Of a DNA stretch of 64,000 bases, positions 1 through 9,582 are shown in pieces. A program made the position numbers and the translations under genes. Each line of letters starts with the position of its first letter. The first letter of the stretch is position 1. The notes under the pieces are model-generated. The model had not been told where the DNA came from. It made no database searches and saw nothing but the letters and a program-made list of their open reading frames with translations. The stretch is from VBDM01 sp963699535 (lineage in GTDB: Bacteria; Pseudomonadota; Gammaproteobacteria; Burkholderiales; SG8-39), in NCBI GenBank assembly GCA_963699535.1, contig CAVOUJ010000032.1, forward strand, positions 186,001-250,000, given 5' to 3'.

Positions 1-637
1 GACTTTCCGCACGAGCGCGCACGGCGCCTTCGTGGCGCACCATTACCGCCACTCGCGCTCGATGAGCACCTTTGTTGTCGAATGCAGCGAGGCAACCTGG
101 AAGCGCGCCGGACTCGACCGTGCGAGCGACGCCGAGTCGCAGGCATATTGCGAGCGCGTGTTCGCGGCCGACCTCGGGGGCCATCCGCTCGTGTCGAACA
201 AGTCGGTCTGGCGGCAGTTTCCACTGCTGAGGAACGAACGCTGGATCGCGCGGTGTCCGCGTTCCGGGTACGCGGTCCTGCTCGGCGATGCGCTGCGTAC
301 CGTGCACTTCTCGATCGGCTCGGGGACCCGCCTTGCTTTCGAGGACGCCATTGCCCTGGAGCGCGCCTTCACACGCTGCGGGGACGACGTTCCCGAGGCG
401 CTCGCGTCGTTCGAGCGCGAGCGCAGGCCGGTTGTGGAGAAGCTGCTCGCCGCGGCCAAGGCGAGCTCGTACTGGTACGAGCAGTTTCCGGAGAAGATGG
501 CGCTCGAGCCGTGGCAGCTTGCTCATGACTACATGACGCGGAGCGGGCGCATGCCCGACGAGCGCCTGAAGCAGATGGCGCCGAAGTTCATGGCGAAAGT
601 GGAGGCGGCGCGAGCCGCCGGGCGCACCGGAGCGTGA
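1..637 (+). CDS. FAD-dependent aromatic-CoA hydroxylase, C-terminal part (partial)
   Basis: The reading frame is open from the first bases of the window, so the N-terminal FAD-binding part lies outside. About 211 residues remain. They include the second FAD-binding motif of group A flavoprotein monooxygenases, seen as GDALRTVHFSIGSGTRLA followed by EDAIAL, and a preceding VVECSEATWKRAGLD stretch. Both resemble the monooxygenase half of anthraniloyl-CoA monooxygenase and salicylyl-CoA 5-hydroxylase. The protein stops soon after this domain, so the Old Yellow Enzyme half of the bifunctional anthraniloyl-CoA enzyme is absent. It probably hydroxylates an aromatic acid or its CoA thioester using NAD(P)H and oxygen in the cytoplasm. 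The exact substrate is not readable. The next gene starts 43 bases downstream. Confidence 0.75.
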   Translation, partial: TFRTSAHGAFVAHHYRHSRSMSTFVVECSEATWKRAGLDRASDAESQAYCERVFAADLGGHPLVSNKSVWRQFPLLRNERWIARCPRSGYAVLLGDALRTVHFSIGSGTRLAFEDAIALERAFTRCGDDVPEALASFERERRPVVEKLLAAAKASSYWYEQFPEKMALEPWQLAHDYMTRSGRMPDERLKQMAPKFMAKVEAARAAGRTGA

Positions 638-679
638 AACACGCCGTGCTACACTCGCGGCTCCCCGAAGCCGAGCACA

Positions 680-1633
680 ATGGATCTGGCGACTAGCGAA
701 GAGACCTCCGTGAGCGAGCTGCAAAGGCAGCTGCGCAGCGGGAATTTCGTGGTCACCGCGGAATTGACTCCTCCGGTTTCAGCCGATCCTGCCGAATTCA
801 TCGGCCGCGCGCTTCCGCTGCGCGGTCTCGCTACTGCGGTCAACGTGACCGACGGGGCGGGCGCGCGGGCGCACATGTCCAGCCTCGCTTCCGCGCACTT
901 CCTCGTGAAGAACGGCATCGAGCCTATCCTGCAGCTGACCTGCCGCGACCGCAACCGGATCGCGCTTCAGGGCGAGCTGCTCGGGGCCGTGGCGCTCGGG
1001 ATCCGCAACATTCTCGCGCTGCGTGGCGACGACCCCAAGGCCGGGGATCAGCCGGACGCGAAGGCCGTGTTCGATCTGGATACGACGGGGCTGCTCGCGA
1101 TGGCTCACCGCATGCGCACCCAGGGCCTGCTGCCCTCCGGTACGCAGATCAAATCCGCAGTGCAGCTCGTCCTCGGAGCGGCTGAGCTCCCGGTCGACCC
1201 GCCCGCCGATTGGCGGCCCGACGGGCTGAAGGCGAAACAGGCGGCAGGCGCCGATTTCATCCAGACCCAGTTCTGCATGGACGCGGGCGTCGTGCGCCGT
1301 TATGCGGCGCGCCTGCTCGACATGGGCATCGCGCAGCGGCTGCCCATCCTGATCGGCGTCGCTCCGATTCCCTCAGCGCGCTCGGCCCGCTGGATGAGGG
1401 AAAAGCTCTATGGGGCGCTGATCCCCGAGGCAATCGTTGCGCGGCTCGAGCGCGCCGCCGACCCGAGAACCGAGGGAAGGAAGATCTGCGTCGACCTGAT
1501 CCGGGAGCTTCTCGAGACGCCCGGGATCGCCGGTGTGCACGTCATGGCGCCGCAGGACCACGCAGGCCTCGCCGAGGTCATCGGAACCTCCGGAGTCAGG
1601 GGGAAAAAGCGCGCGGCATCTCACCGCGCCTAA
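680..1633 (+). CDS. Methylenetetrahydrofolate reductase family protein (MetF-like)
   Basis: This 317-residue protein has the MTHFR TIM-barrel pattern. It carries VTAELTPP near residue 25 with the family's catalytic glutamate, ILALRGDDP near residue 115 with the flavin-contacting aspartate, and FIQTQFCMD with the substrate-binding glutamine. MTHFR reduces 5,10-methylenetetrahydrofolate to 5-methyltetrahydrofolate with FAD in the cytoplasm. The sequence is divergent from housekeeping MetF. Its position behind an aromatic hydroxylase suggests a paralogue that recycles C1 units in catabolism, for example from demethylation; that role is inference. The ATG at 680 is used. A GTG at 710, just before SELQRQLRSG, is an alternative start. 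Confidence 0.8.
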   Translation: MDLATSEETSVSELQRQLRSGNFVVTAELTPPVSADPAEFIGRALPLRGLATAVNVTDGAGARAHMSSLASAHFLVKNGIEPILQLTCRDRNRIALQGELLGAVALGIRNILALRGDDPKAGDQPDAKAVFDLDTTGLLAMAHRMRTQGLLPSGTQIKSAVQLVLGAAELPVDPPADWRPDGLKAKQAAGADFIQTQFCMDAGVVRRYAARLLDMGIAQRLPILIGVAPIPSARSARWMREKLYGALIPEAIVARLERAADPRTEGRKICVDLIRELLETPGIAGVHVMAPQDHAGLAEVIGTSGVRGKKRAASHRA

Positions 1634-1849
1634 GAGAGTGTGCCGGCCCTGCGATGGCCACCCGGCCCTGCCGCGGCATCCGCTCAGCGCGGGGGCGCGC
1701 CAGTCCATGCGGGTGAAATAGTCGCGTCGCAATAGGCGTATACCTGGAATTGGGAGGACTCAGAGAGGCAAGGAAATCCCTGAAGGCCCCTAAGACAATC
1801 CCCGGTTGCGCTCAGGGGCTCTGCCGGAGCATGCTGGCTACGAGGCGGT

Positions 1850-4800
1850 ATGCCTGCTAACCGCTACCACGCTTTGCGCAAGGTGATGTGGGCGATGTTC
1901 GCGCTTACGTCGGTGGCGCTCGTCGCCGCGGCGGCCTGGGTGATCCGCCTCAACACCGAAGTCCTCGAGCGTCGCATCGAGCGCGAGGCGCTCAACCTGC
2001 GAACCCTCTTGATCGATCAGATGGGCCGCTCCGTGTCGGCATTGGACACCTTCCTGGAGGATAGCGCGCCCTCGGTGGCCGCCGCGAAAGCGCAGGCGGG
2101 GGCGCTCGCCGCGGTAATGCGGAGGGCGCCTTCATCCCACGCGCACACCCTGCTGGTGCTCGATTCGCACGGCCGCATCGTGTCGGGGACCGGACGCCTC
2201 GGCGAATCCTCGTCTCGCGAGATTCCCGCCTGGGCTGCGCAGCGCGCGGATTCCCCTGCCGGCACTCATATCTCCTCTCCGATCGAGTGGCCGGAAGGCG
2301 GCAAACCTCAGGTCGTCGTTTCGCGCCCGCTCGAGGCCGGTCGATTGGGCCAGTATCTTGGTGCGGTCGTAGATCTGGGTTTTTTTGGCGAGATGTTTAC
2401 CCGCCTGGACGTCGGAGGACAAAGCGGCTGGTTTATCGCGATCATCCGGGGCAGGCGAGCCTGGCAGCTCGCGCGGTACCCGGACTATCCGGGGGCGGCG
2501 GGTCGCGAAATTGAAGTCTCGGAATCCCGGTTGAAGGCGATCAACGAGGGCGTAATGCCTCTGCCGATGCCGGGCCAGTTCACGGTCGACGGCGTCGAGC
2601 GGCTGCTCTACTACGGGCGTCTGCGGGACCAGCCGCTCTACGCCGGGATCGGACTCTCGCGAAGTGCGATCCGTGAAGAGATCCTCAACAACGGCTTGCG
2701 CAACGGGGGACTCGCCGCGCTTGCCCTCCTTGTCGTGACGCTGCTGTTCTGGTCGCTGCTGCGCCAGGTGCGTGTCGCTGAAGCCAAGGAAGTGGCCGAG
2801 TCCGAAGCGCGCGAACGGAGCGAGCGCGCCGACGAAGCGTTGCGCGAGACTCACGAACGCTACCAGCAATTGTTCGAAGCGGTTCCGCTGCCGATCTTCG
2901 TCAGGGACACACGCACTCTCGAGCTCCTCGAATTCAATCAGGCGACGGTTGACACCTACGGCTACACGCGCGAAGAGCTCGCGAAGATGACCGCGCAGGA
3001 GCTGCTCCCGCCCGAAGACAGGGACAGCTACCTCGCTGAAATGGCGCGGCGTCCGGCCGAAGGTCGGGTGGGTGCCGCTCGCACTCATCTGACCAAGAGC
3101 GGGCGCAGGCTCGCTGTGGAAGTCTCGGCGCAGCCGCTGTTATACGGGTCGCGCCCGGCGCGGCTCGTTGTCGCCCGGGACGTAACCAGCGAGCTGGAAG
3201 CGAAGCTCGCCATCAGAACGAGCGAGGAGCGCCTGCGCGGCACGCTCGACAACACGCCCGGCGTCGCGGTGCAATGGTTCGACCGCGACGGCCGCATCCA
3301 ATACTGGAACGCGGCGTCCGAACGCCTGTACGGCGTTCCGGCGGCCCGGGCAGTGGGACGCAGCTTCACCGAGATCGGCGTGCACACGCCCGAGCAGAAC
3401 CGCGAGTTCCTGGATTTCATCGCCGGAATCGAGCGCAGCGGCTCGCCGCACGGCCCCGACGAGCTCACGATCCGGACGCCCCGCGGCGCCGAGGTCACCG
3501 TGCTCTATACGATGTTCATGATTCCTGGGATCAGCGGCGGGAACACCTTCGTGCGCATGGATGTCGACCTCACGGAGCGCAAGCGTGCCGAGGAGCGGAT
3601 CCAGTATCTTGCCACGCGCGATGGTCTGACCGGTTTGCCCAACCGGCTGCTCGTTTCCGACCGTCTGGTTCAGGCGATCGCCGCATGCAAGCGCGAAGGC
3701 AGGCAGCTTGCTGTGTTGTTCATGGATATCGACCGCTTCAAGCTGGTGAATGACACCCTCGGACATGGAGTGGGGGACAGGCTGTTGCGCGAAGTCGCGG
3801 CCAGGATCGGTGCATCGACGCGCGAGGAAGACACGCTCGCCCGTCTCGGTGGAGACGAGTTCGTTCTGGTCGCCTGCGGCCTGCGCTCGTCGGACGCCGC
3901 GGCGGGAATTGCGGCAAAGATCCTGGCCGCGGTCGCGACGCCTTTTGCCGTGGACGGGCATTCCATCAATGTCGCCGTCAGCATCGGGATCAGCGTTCAC
4001 CCGGCGGATGCCCCCGATGTCCAGGGCTTGCTGCGCAATGCCGATATCGCCATGTACCACGCGAAGGATCACGGGGGCGGCCGCTACGAGTTCTACTCGG
4101 ACGAGATGAACGCGCGCGTCGTCGAGCGGCAGAGAATCGAAGGGAAGCTGCGGAGCGCGGTGGAGAAGGATGCGCTCTTCCTAGTCTATCAACCGAAAGT
4201 CGATATCCGCTCCGGTCGGGTGACCGGGGCCGAGGCGCTGTTGCGCTGGGACGATCCCGATCTGGGGCCAGTGAGCCCGCTCAGGTTCATCGGCATCGCC
4301 GAGGAAACCGGTCTAATCGTCCCGCTGGGGCGCTGGGTGATGAGGACGGCTTTTCGGCAGCTCGCCGCATGGCTCCAGCGAGGCTGGCCGTTTCCGGTCG
4401 CGGTCAACCTTTCAGTCCGCCAGTTCACCGAGGGACTCGTTGAGGAAGTGGAGCGCTTGCTGCTTGAGGCTCGTTTGGATCCCCAGTGGATCGAGCTGGA
4501 GATCACCGAAAACGTCTTCCTGACCGGGGTGGATAACAACATGAAGATCGTCGAGCGCCTATCCCAGCTCGGAGTGGCTGTGACGCTGGACGATTTCGGT
4601 ACGGGCTACTCCTCGTTCAGCTACCTGAAGCGCTTCGCCGTAAGCGGGCTCAAGATCGACCAGTCTTTTGTGCGCGACGTCACCCAAACCCAGGACGCAT
4701 CGATTGTCGGCGCGATCATCGGCATGGCGCACAACCTCGGTATGAAGGCAGTCGCCGAGGGCGTGGAAACCAGGGAACAGCTGAATGTGTTGAAGGATCT

Positions 4801-4933
4801 GGGCTGTGACGAGTACCAGGGCTACCTTTTCAGCCGTCCCTTGCGAGTCCCGCAGTTCGAGGCCCTGCTGGAGCGCTCGGGCGTTCGCCGGCCCGACCGC
4901 TCCAGGCGCGGCCCTAGGCAGCTACAGAAATGA
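1850..4933 (+). CDS. Membrane PAS-PAS-GGDEF-EAL c-di-GMP signalling protein
   Basis: The protein has 1027 residues. A transmembrane helix lies at about 13-33, a periplasmic sensor (Cache-like) at 34-280, and a second helix at about 285-303. A short coiled coil follows, then two PAS domains (about 336-455 and 460-580), GGDEF (about 585-745) and EAL (about 765-1010). The diguanylate cyclase motif GGDEF is intact at 667-671. The inhibitory I-site REED sits five residues before it. The EAL motif is intact at 795-797, with DDFGTGYSSF and LKIDQSF downstream. Both making and breaking of cyclic di-GMP are therefore possible, gated by a periplasmic ligand and PAS cofactors. The stop codon overlaps the convergent gene's 3' end by 20 bases. 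No c-di-GMP riboswitch was seen in the 216-base upstream gap. Confidence 0.92.
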   Translation: MPANRYHALRKVMWAMFALTSVALVAAAAWVIRLNTEVLERRIEREALNLRTLLIDQMGRSVSALDTFLEDSAPSVAAAKAQAGALAAVMRRAPSSHAHTLLVLDSHGRIVSGTGRLGESSSREIPAWAAQRADSPAGTHISSPIEWPEGGKPQVVVSRPLEAGRLGQYLGAVVDLGFFGEMFTRLDVGGQSGWFIAIIRGRRAWQLARYPDYPGAAGREIEVSESRLKAINEGVMPLPMPGQFTVDGVERLLYYGRLRDQPLYAGIGLSRSAIREEILNNGLRNGGLAALALLVVTLLFWSLLRQVRVAEAKEVAESEARERSERADEALRETHERYQQLFEAVPLPIFVRDTRTLELLEFNQATVDTYGYTREELAKMTAQELLPPEDRDSYLAEMARRPAEGRVGAARTHLTKSGRRLAVEVSAQPLLYGSRPARLVVARDVTSELEAKLAIRTSEERLRGTLDNTPGVAVQWFDRDGRIQYWNAASERLYGVPAARAVGRSFTEIGVHTPEQNREFLDFIAGIERSGSPHGPDELTIRTPRGAEVTVLYTMFMIPGISGGNTFVRMDVDLTERKRAEERIQYLATRDGLTGLPNRLLVSDRLVQAIAACKREGRQLAVLFMDIDRFKLVNDTLGHGVGDRLLREVAARIGASTREEDTLARLGGDEFVLVACGLRSSDAAAGIAAKILAAVATPFAVDGHSINVAVSIGISVHPADAPDVQGLLRNADIAMYHAKDHGGGRYEFYSDEMNARVVERQRIEGKLRSAVEKDALFLVYQPKVDIRSGRVTGAEALLRWDDPDLGPVSPLRFIGIAEETGLIVPLGRWVMRTAFRQLAAWLQRGWPFPVAVNLSVRQFTEGLVEEVERLLLEARLDPQWIELEITENVFLTGVDNNMKIVERLSQLGVAVTLDDFGTGYSSFSYLKRFAVSGLKIDQSFVRDVTQTQDASIVGAIIGMAHNLGMKAVAEGVETREQLNVLKDLGCDEYQGYLFSRPLRVPQFEALLERSGVRRPDRSRRGPRQLQK

Positions 4934-5793
4934 CCGAGTCCTCGTAGCGGCCGGCGCCCATGCCGCCCTCGGGGAAGATCTTGCGCTCGGCGATCCACTT
5001 GAAGGATTCCTCGAACACCTCCTTCGTGTAGGGCTCGAAGACGATGCGCTCGCCCGGACCCCAGCGGCGAACGTCCATCTGGTCGAGGAAGCGCTGGGGA
5101 AATTCCTTCTTGTAGTAGTGCGTGTAGAGCTCGGGGCGCAGGTCGATGTCGCGCTGCGCGCGCTGCAGCGCCCGGAAATACTTGCGCAGATCTTCAGGAT
5201 CCGGGTTCCCCGCAATCGACGTGGCCATCATGAAAGTCGTATCGATGATCTTGCGGAAGCCCAGCTGCTCGAGAAAGTAGTAAGGCCCGCTGAAGAGTGA
5301 AGCCGCCGGGACCTTGCGGTCGATCAGCTTCTCGAGGCGCGAGAAGAGCAGCCCGTCGGCGAAGGAGAGCTTGATGTCGTCCAGGGCCATGTATTGTTCC
5401 AGCCCCTGGATGGTGGAGTAGTGGCTGCCCGACTGAAAACCCACCGAGATCGGAACGCCTTTCAGGTCGCCCGGGTGCCTGATCTCCGATTCAGGCGGCA
5501 CGAACACGCCGCAGGGCGCGACCGAGTACGCGTCGGCATAGAGCTTGCCGTGGCCGGTGGAGGCGGCGACGTTCACCGTCCAGTGGCAGGCGCCGCTCAC
5601 GTCGCAGGCGCGGCCCTGCTCGATGCTCTGGATAGGCGCCGATCTTGTTCGGCGTGGCGTGCTTTTTCGCCGCGTCGCCGGGGCCGTAGTTGTCGCGGAA
5701 CTCGTAGTCGAGGCCTTCGGCCTTGAAGTAACCTTTTTCCTCGGCGACCCATTCCTGGAGCCTGAAGTGCGGCGATATGACGAATTGGGACAT
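4914..5793 (-). pseudogene. NMT1/THI5-like ABC transporter substrate-binding protein, frameshifted
   Basis: The start ATG at 5793 follows a strong GAGGAGG ribosome site and gives MSQFVISPHFRLQEWVAEEK, a typical opening of NMT1-like binding proteins, without an obvious signal peptide. After NKIGAY the frame breaks. One extra G in the GG at about 5630-5631 shifts the frame, and removing it restores QSIEQGRACDVSGACHW and a continuous protein of about 293 residues to the stop at 4914. The family binds pyrimidine, sulfonate, nitrate or aromatic ligands for ABC import. No permease or ATPase gene lies beside it. It is transcribed divergently from the DUF2848 operon and converges on the GGDEF-EAL gene. 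Whether the shift is real decay or a sequence error cannot be told here. Confidence 0.8.
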
Positions 5794-5898
5794 TCGAGTC
5801 CTCCTCGCGGCGCTGCTTGGAAGAGAATCTACTCCGACCGCACCTAGGGTGTAAACCACGTCGTGTTGGGCCGCGTCCCACGGGCTGTAGAATGGCGC

Positions 5899-6567
5899 AT
5901 GGAATTTCTGGTCGGCGGTTTACCGCATGTCATCGAAATCAAGCGCCTTGTTGTGGCTGGCTGGACTGGCCGGGACAAAGCGGCGGTCGAGCACCACATC
6001 GCCGAACTGGCGGCGATAGGCGTGAAGCGCCCGCGCAGCGTGCCGTGTTTCTACCGCTTGGGCGCGAACCTGCTCACCACGGCAGGCGAGCTGGAAGTCG
6101 TCGGCGAGAACTCGAGCGGCGAAGTCGAGTTCGTTCTGATCTCCGCGCCGGACGCCGTGTATGTCGGTGTCGGCTCCGATCACACTGACCGGAAAGTCGA
6201 AGCCTACGGCGTCACCGTGTCCAAGCAGATGTGTCCCAAGCCGCTCGGCCGCGAGCTTTGGCGCCTCGCCGAGGTCGAGGCACATTGGGATAGCCTTATC
6301 CTGCGCTCGCACGTGACCCGCGAGGGCAAGCGCCGCGTCTACCAGGAGGGCCCCGTGAGCCGGATGCTTGCCCCCAGCGAGCTGCTCGCGCGCTTTCCCG
6401 ATTCGCCGGGAAGCTTGCCGACCGGCACGGCGATGTTCTGCGGGACGCTTCCCGTGCAAGGTGAAATCGGCGGTGGGGAACGCTTCGAGATCGAGCTGCA
6501 CGATCCGGCGATGAGCCGCAGTCTGAAGCACGCGTACGCGACGCGCAGTCTCGCCATCGCGGACTGA
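5899..6567 (+). CDS. DUF2848 family protein
   Basis: The protein has about 222 residues from the ATG at 5899; an upstream in-frame ATG at 5863 is less likely. It shows the DUF2848 hallmarks VVAGWTGRDKAAVEHHIAEL near the N-terminus, SGEVEFVLI and YVGVGSDHTDRKVEAYGV in the middle, and SKQMCPKP after that. The family is related in fold to fumarylacetoacetate hydrolases and its function is unknown. It is the first gene of a same-strand run with cupin, amidase and a full ABC importer, spaced 14 bases from the cupin gene. It therefore probably acts on the product or substrate of the amidase; that link is inference from gene order. Confidence 0.85.
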   Translation: MEFLVGGLPHVIEIKRLVVAGWTGRDKAAVEHHIAELAAIGVKRPRSVPCFYRLGANLLTTAGELEVVGENSSGEVEFVLISAPDAVYVGVGSDHTDRKVEAYGVTVSKQMCPKPLGRELWRLAEVEAHWDSLILRSHVTREGKRRVYQEGPVSRMLAPSELLARFPDSPGSLPTGTAMFCGTLPVQGEIGGGERFEIELHDPAMSRSLKHAYATRSLAIAD

Positions 6568-6581
6568 GGAGGGAGAAGCAC

Positions 6582-6986
6582 ATGGCGATCCAGAAGGAGC
6601 ACAAGGAGTTCCACGAGGTCGATCTCGGCAAGGGCTGGGAAAAACTGCCCGGCTATCCGGACGGAATCGAGCAGCAGGTGCTCGCCGGATTCCTCGACGA
6701 GAAATCGAGGCGGGGCTTCCGGACGCGGCATCTGCGGTTTGCGTCCGGCGTCCATACGACCGAACCCTTCGTGCACGACTATTGGGAGGAGGTCTACCTC
6801 ATATCGGGGGATCTCTTTGTCGGCAGTGACAGGCACGGCAGGGGCGGAACCCGCTTCGGTCCCCATACTTACGCGTGCCGGCCGCCGGGAACGCCTCACG
6901 GGCCTTTCAGATCCGAGAAAGGCTGCCTGCTGCTCGAGCTGCACTACTACGACGAGAGCGCTGGCGCCGGCGCGAAGCGTGGCTGA
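6582..6986 (+). CDS. Cupin-domain protein
   Basis: A 134-residue single-domain cupin preceded by a GAGGAGGGAGAAG-type ribosome site. The first cupin motif is seen around HTTEPFVHDYWEEVYLISG and the second around YACRPPGTPHGPF, giving histidine and glutamate residues suited to bind one metal ion. A small cytoplasmic metal-dependent isomerase, dioxygenase or lyase-like role is possible. Cupins of this length are often auxiliary enzymes of catabolic operons. Its 3' end overlaps the amidase start by 8 bases, which implies translational coupling with it. The specific reaction cannot be assigned. Confidence 0.82.
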   Translation: MAIQKEHKEFHEVDLGKGWEKLPGYPDGIEQQVLAGFLDEKSRRGFRTRHLRFASGVHTTEPFVHDYWEEVYLISGDLFVGSDRHGRGGTRFGPHTYACRPPGTPHGPFRSEKGCLLLELHYYDESAGAGAKRG

Positions 6987-8340
6987 AGCCGTCCGCCCGA
7001 TCGCCGCGCTCGCGCGTGAGCTTGCCGAGGGCAGGACCACGAGCCGCAGACTCGTCGAGGCGGCGCTTGCGCGCATCGCCGATCCGGTGGGCGAGGGCGG
7101 ACGCGCGTTCACCCGGGTGAGCACGCCGGAAGCGCTTCTCGCCGCCGACGCGTCCGACCGGATGAGAAAAGACGGTGTCGTTCCTTCGCCGCTCGCCGGC
7201 CTTCCCGTGACGATCAAGGATCTCTTCGATATCGAGGGCGAGGTGACTACGGCGGCGTCGAGGATCTTGCGCGAGAAGCCTCCGGCGGTCAGGGACGCGG
7301 TGGCGGTAGGGCGCCTGCGCGCAGCGGGCGCCGTGATCATCGGCCGCGGCAACATGACCGAGTTCGCCTTCTCCGGTGTCGGCCTCAACCCGCACTACGG
7401 CACGCCGGCCAATCCCTATGACCGTCGCACACGCAGAATCCCGGGAGGTTCTTCCTCCGGGGCCGCAGTGGCCGTGGCCGACGGGATGGCGGCATTCGCG
7501 CTCGGCACCGACACCGGCGGTTCGGCGCGCATTCCGGCGGCGCTGTGCGGCATCGCCGGGTTCAAGCCGACGCAGGCGCGGATTCCGCGCGAAGGGACGT
7601 TCCCGCTCTCGACCACGCTGGACTCGATCGGTCCGCTTGCGCCCACGGTCGCCTGCTGCGCAACCGTTTTCCAGATCTTGGCGGGCGAGCAGCCGCACGC
7701 GCTCTCGCCCCCGGAGCTTTCGGGACTTCGCCTGGGCGTGCCGAAGAACTACATGCTGGAAGATATGGATGCCCAAGTCAGCGCGGCCTTCGACGCGGCC
7801 CTGAAGCGCTTCTCGCGCCGTGGCGTAAAGATCCTCGAAATCGAAGCGCCGGAGTTCGACGAGGTAGCGAAAGCGAACTCCCGCGGCGGGATATCTCCGC
7901 CCGAAGCTTACGCGGTGCACCGCGCCTGGATCGATCGCGAGCGCGAGTTCGATCCACGCGTGCGCGAGCGCATCCTGCAAGGCGCATCCGTCCTCGCCGC
8001 CGATTACATCGATCTGCTCCAGACTCGCGTCCGGCTCATGCGAAGTTTCAGCCGGGCGAACTACGACGTCGATGTCCTGGTGATGCCCACCGTGCCGCGC
8101 ATCGCGCCCCCGATCGAGGACCTGGAGCGCGACGCGGAAACTTACCGCCAGACGAACAGGCTCATGCTGCGCAACCCGAACCCGGTCAATTTCCTGGACG
8201 GCTGCGCGCTGTCGCTTCCGATCCACGCTCCCGGCGATGCTCCTGTCGGGTTGATGGTCGTGGGTTTTTCGGGGGAGGACGAGCGCGTGCTTTCGGTCGG
8301 GCTCGCCCTGGAGGGCGCCGTGCAATATAGTTCATCGTAG
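6979..8340 (+). CDS. Amidase (amidase signature family)
   Basis: The GTG at 6979 overlaps the cupin stop and gives a protein of about 453 residues, typical for amidase-signature enzymes. The Ser-cisSer-Lys triad is readable: lysine in TIKDLFDIEG, the cis-serine in GGSSSGAAVA and the nucleophile serine in GTDTGGSARIPA. The reaction is hydrolysis of an amide to acid and ammonia in the cytoplasm. It sits between a cupin and a branched-chain-type ABC importer, so the imported solute is probably an amide such as an aryl amide or amino-acid amide. Relation to GatA is only by fold: no GatB or GatC gene is near. A longer in-frame extension upstream is out-of-frame cupin sequence and is rejected. Confidence 0.9.
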   Translation: MAEAVRPIAALARELAEGRTTSRRLVEAALARIADPVGEGGRAFTRVSTPEALLAADASDRMRKDGVVPSPLAGLPVTIKDLFDIEGEVTTAASRILREKPPAVRDAVAVGRLRAAGAVIIGRGNMTEFAFSGVGLNPHYGTPANPYDRRTRRIPGGSSSGAAVAVADGMAAFALGTDTGGSARIPAALCGIAGFKPTQARIPREGTFPLSTTLDSIGPLAPTVACCATVFQILAGEQPHALSPPELSGLRLGVPKNYMLEDMDAQVSAAFDAALKRFSRRGVKILEIEAPEFDEVAKANSRGGISPPEAYAVHRAWIDREREFDPRVRERILQGASVLAADYIDLLQTRVRLMRSFSRANYDVDVLVMPTVPRIAPPIEDLERDAETYRQTNRLMLRNPNPVNFLDGCALSLPIHAPGDAPVGLMVVGFSGEDERVLSVGLALEGAVQYSSS

Positions 8341-8397
8341 ACACCCCAAAACCCCCTTGTTAGACTGCCCTCGGCAGAAAAACGGAGGAGACCCGCC

Positions 8398-9582
8398 ATG
8401 ATGAAAAACGCGCTACGCGTCCTGACCGCCGGTCTTGCCGCGGCGCTTGTCGCCGGACCGGCGATGGCGCAGCAGAAAGTGAAGATCGGGTTCATCACCA
8501 CGCTGTCCGGCCCCCAAGGGGCCATCGGCGAGCACATGAGGAATTCGGTGGAGCTGGCGCTCGATCACCTCGGGCGCAAAGTCGGCGGGCTCGACGTCGA
8601 GGTCATCTACGGCGACGATCAGGTCAAGCCCGATGTCGGTAAACAGGTCGCCGACGAGATGGTCAAGAAGCACCAGGTCCATTTCGTTTCCGGAATCATC
8701 TGGTCGAATGTCATGCTCGCGGTCGCGCCGTCGGTCACCGAGGCGGGCACGTTCATGATCGGGACGAATGCGGGCCCGCACGAGCTCGCGGGCAAGATGT
8801 GCAACGAGCTCTTCTTCACCACGTCATGGCAGAACGACGACACGCCCGAGGCGATGGGCAAGGTGATGCAGGACCAGGGCATCAAGGACGTTTACATCAT
8901 GGCGCCGAACTATGCCGCCGGTAAGGACATGGTGAACGGATTCAAACGCTCCTACAAGGGTCGCATCGTCGACGAGGTCTATACCAAGCTGGGGCAGACG
9001 GATTACCAGGCGGAGCTCTCGCAGCTGCGCTCGAAGAATCCGAAAGCCGTGTTCGTCTTCTACCCGGGCGGCATGGGCATCTCCTTCCTGCGGCAGTACT
9101 CGGAGGCGGGACTGCGCGGACAGTTTCCGCTGTATTCGGTCTACACGGTGGACGAGATCTCGATCCCGGCGGTGAAGCACGCCGCACTCGGCCAGTACGA
9201 GACCCGCTACTGGAGTCCGGACCTGAAGAATCCGGCGAACCAGAAGTACGTCGCCGACTTCCGCAAGAAATACGGCAAGATGCCGGTCTTCTACGGAGCG
9301 CAGAGCTACGACGGCATCCTGCTGATCGATTCGGCGGTGCGCGCCGTCAAGGGCAATCTCTCAGACAAGAAAGGCATGGTTGCAGCAATGCGCAAGGCGA
9401 ACTTCGCCTCGACTCGCGGCAAGTTCTCCTACAACAACAACCACTTCCCGATCCAGAACTTCTACCTGCTCAAGGCGGTCGCGGGACCGACAGGCCAGGA
9501 CCCGGTGATGGAAATTCAGAAGACGGTGTTCACCAACCACAGGGACTCCTACGCCAAGGAATGCAAGATGAGCTGGAAGTAG
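8398..9582 (+). CDS. Branched-chain-type ABC transporter substrate-binding protein (LivK family)
   Basis: A GGAGGAG site precedes the ATG at 8398. The 394-residue product begins with a signal peptide ending at AMAQQ, followed by KVKIGFITTLSGPQGAIGEH, the usual start of a periplasmic-binding fold type I protein. It should capture the solute in the periplasm and deliver it to the LivHM-like permeases encoded next. Proteins of this branch in Burkholderiales often bind aromatic acids, amides or urea-like compounds rather than leucine, and the adjacent amidase supports an amide. A strong hairpin directly behind the stop probably sets its transcript level apart from the permease genes. Confidence 0.9.
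   Translation: MMKNALRVLTAGLAAALVAGPAMAQQKVKIGFITTLSGPQGAIGEHMRNSVELALDHLGRKVGGLDVEVIYGDDQVKPDVGKQVADEMVKKHQVHFVSGIIWSNVMLAVAPSVTEAGTFMIGTNAGPHELAGKMCNELFFTTSWQNDDTPEAMGKVMQDQGIKDVYIMAPNYAAGKDMVNGFKRSYKGRIVDEVYTKLGQTDYQAELSQLRSKNPKAVFVFYPGGMGISFLRQYSEAGLRGQFPLYSVYTVDEISIPAVKHAALGQYETRYWSPDLKNPANQKYVADFRKKYGKMPVFYGAQSYDGILLIDSAVRAVKGNLSDKKGMVAAMRKANFASTRGKFSYNNNHFPIQNFYLLKAVAGPTGQDPVMEIQKTVFTNHRDSYAKECKMSWK

Noticed and set aside
2132..3088. Open frame antisense to the GGDEF-EAL gene
   Set aside because: No ribosome site or family resemblance; the plus-strand protein is unmistakable.
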